Source: Wyeomyia smithii (Eukaryota; Arthropoda; Insecta; Diptera; Culicidae). Taken from it: a DNA stretch of 64,000 nucleotides. Shown here in pieces: positions 63,229 through 64,000 of this stretch. The notes under the pieces were generated by a model. The model was not told where the DNA came from, did no database searches, and was given only the letters and a program-made list of their open reading frames with translations. Numbering within the stretch: the stretch's first letter is position 1; every line of letters begins with the position of its first letter. The translations under genes and the position numbers were made by a program. Where the stretch lies: NCBI RefSeq assembly GCF_029784165.1, contig NC_073696.1, positions 174,830,912 through 174,894,911 of the forward strand. The letters are read 5' to 3'.

Positions 63229-63411
63229 TTAAATTTTGAATGTTCGGTATAGTTGTGCTGTTGGCTACCAAAAATTTTTTGTATATAATGAATGTCAAAT
63301 CCAGCAGAAATAATCAAGGTGTGTTTTTTAAGTGTTGGAGTAAATCTATTTTAACAAATTATAAGTTCGAAGGAGAAAGGCTGGGTCTCACCGCTAGGTG
63401 GATTAATTTAG

Positions 63412-64000
63412 TTTTTTTCTAAGTTTTAACTTTTTCCAGTTTTTGAATACCAAAGTTCAAATCAATGTTTTGGTAACTTTTTGTGGTTTTTATAATAAAT
63501 AGATTTCAGGGTTTTTTAAGATATTAAATTTAGAATACAAGTCGGACTCGGTTACCCGGGATTCGATTATCTGGAATTTCTGACTCGATTATCCGGACTA
63601 TTATATTTTTGGTGTTCGTTTTTAATTTTTATACCCAAATTTTAACTATACCATCCCTGGAGGCTGGCATCACGGCTAACTAATAATACGTGCCCCGAAA
63701 GCTATCCGTTTAATTTATTAATTTATAAGTGAATTAAGTGGCCAAACTTGTTAAAAAGTGTCAAGTTGTGATCTGTGATGCTTTGTCTAAATGAGAAAAG
63801 TGAAGGTTTTGTGAAAAACACAGTGTTCCTTGCGTGAAAGTGATAATTTTTCCTCGAATTGCAATTGAAAATTGTAAGGCCAGCTAAGTTGCGTCAGTGT
63901 GAGTGCCTACTTTGTGCGTCGCGCTAACTAGCGGTTCGTTATTAACATGCGAAAATGGAATGCATGGCGGTGTGAGCGAAGAGAACGATAATATCTGGAG
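63412..64000. other. Tigger/pogo-like fragment, then unassigned possible leader at the window edge
   Basis: 63540-63600 has CGATTATCCGGACTATTATA and related words. From about 63660 the sequence is free of repeats known in this window and rich in GTGAAA words, with TCAGTG at 63895. It may be the 5' leader of a host gene or retroelement continuing beyond the window; no frame supports either. Confidence 0.3.

Larger units (their letters stand above)
60407..63411 (+). mobile_element. GCC-family repeat, forward copy with nested elements
   Basis: Starts with the hairpin GCCTTTCTCCTAGAAAGG (60407), then a GT array (60519-60600), ACCGATTT modules to about 61460, worn 125-bp units on the opposite reading (GAAACCGGAAGCTACTG, 61821) and the family 3' end at 63374-63411 with GCTGGGTCTCACCGCTAGGT. 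Elements at 61471-61610 and 62838-63228 lie inside. It is head to head with the previous copy. Confidence 0.8.

Overview
The window looks like non-coding, repeat-choked DNA from a culicine (Aedes-like) mosquito. The evidence is an I-clade LINE, a BEL/Pao LTR retrotransposon, several tRNA-derived SINE families, many short inverted-repeat elements, and an A+T-rich background with long (TA)n and (GT)n arrays. The species cannot be fixed from sequence alone. There are no operons, rRNA, CRISPR arrays or true tRNA genes.

Region by region: 831-11432 is a nest. A tRNA-derived SINE was split by a Transib-like element (951-11332; perfect 22-bp terminal repeats, 5-bp target duplication). That element was then interrupted by copies of a non-coding family called here the GCC family: one end is GCCTTTCTCC with a hairpin, the other end is GGATTAATTTAGG. 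The copies carry a GT microsatellite, diverged ACCGATTT modules, a 125-bp GACTTCCGG array and GGGAGGGG modules. A solo GCC copy (11945-14417) holds a SINE inserted at 13895. A fossil transposon gene sits between 440-bp inverted arms (15084-17135). A possible host gene on the + strand follows: initiator and downstream promoter element at 20094-20127, first coding exon 21600-21804, and phase-compatible exon 25538-25824.

An I-clade retrotransposon (28471-34327) is almost complete but has three frameshifts and a small deletion in its reverse transcriptase. A BEL/Pao element on the - strand (40233-47193) has 460-bp LTRs differing at one base, a 5-bp target duplication and one open reading frame of 2045 codons, so it is a recent insertion. 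It may sit at a host splice acceptor. The right third holds several small inverted-repeat elements, a 1.1-kb insertion with a 15-bp target duplication (51877-52984), a 260-bp TA array, and two GCC-family copies head to head (57373-63411).

How the parts relate: the only proteins that look functional are those of the BEL element. Everything else is mobile-element debris plus three or four short stretches that may be exons of host genes with very large introns. The insertions can be ordered by which interrupts which, and their duplicated target sites make most boundaries exact to the base.
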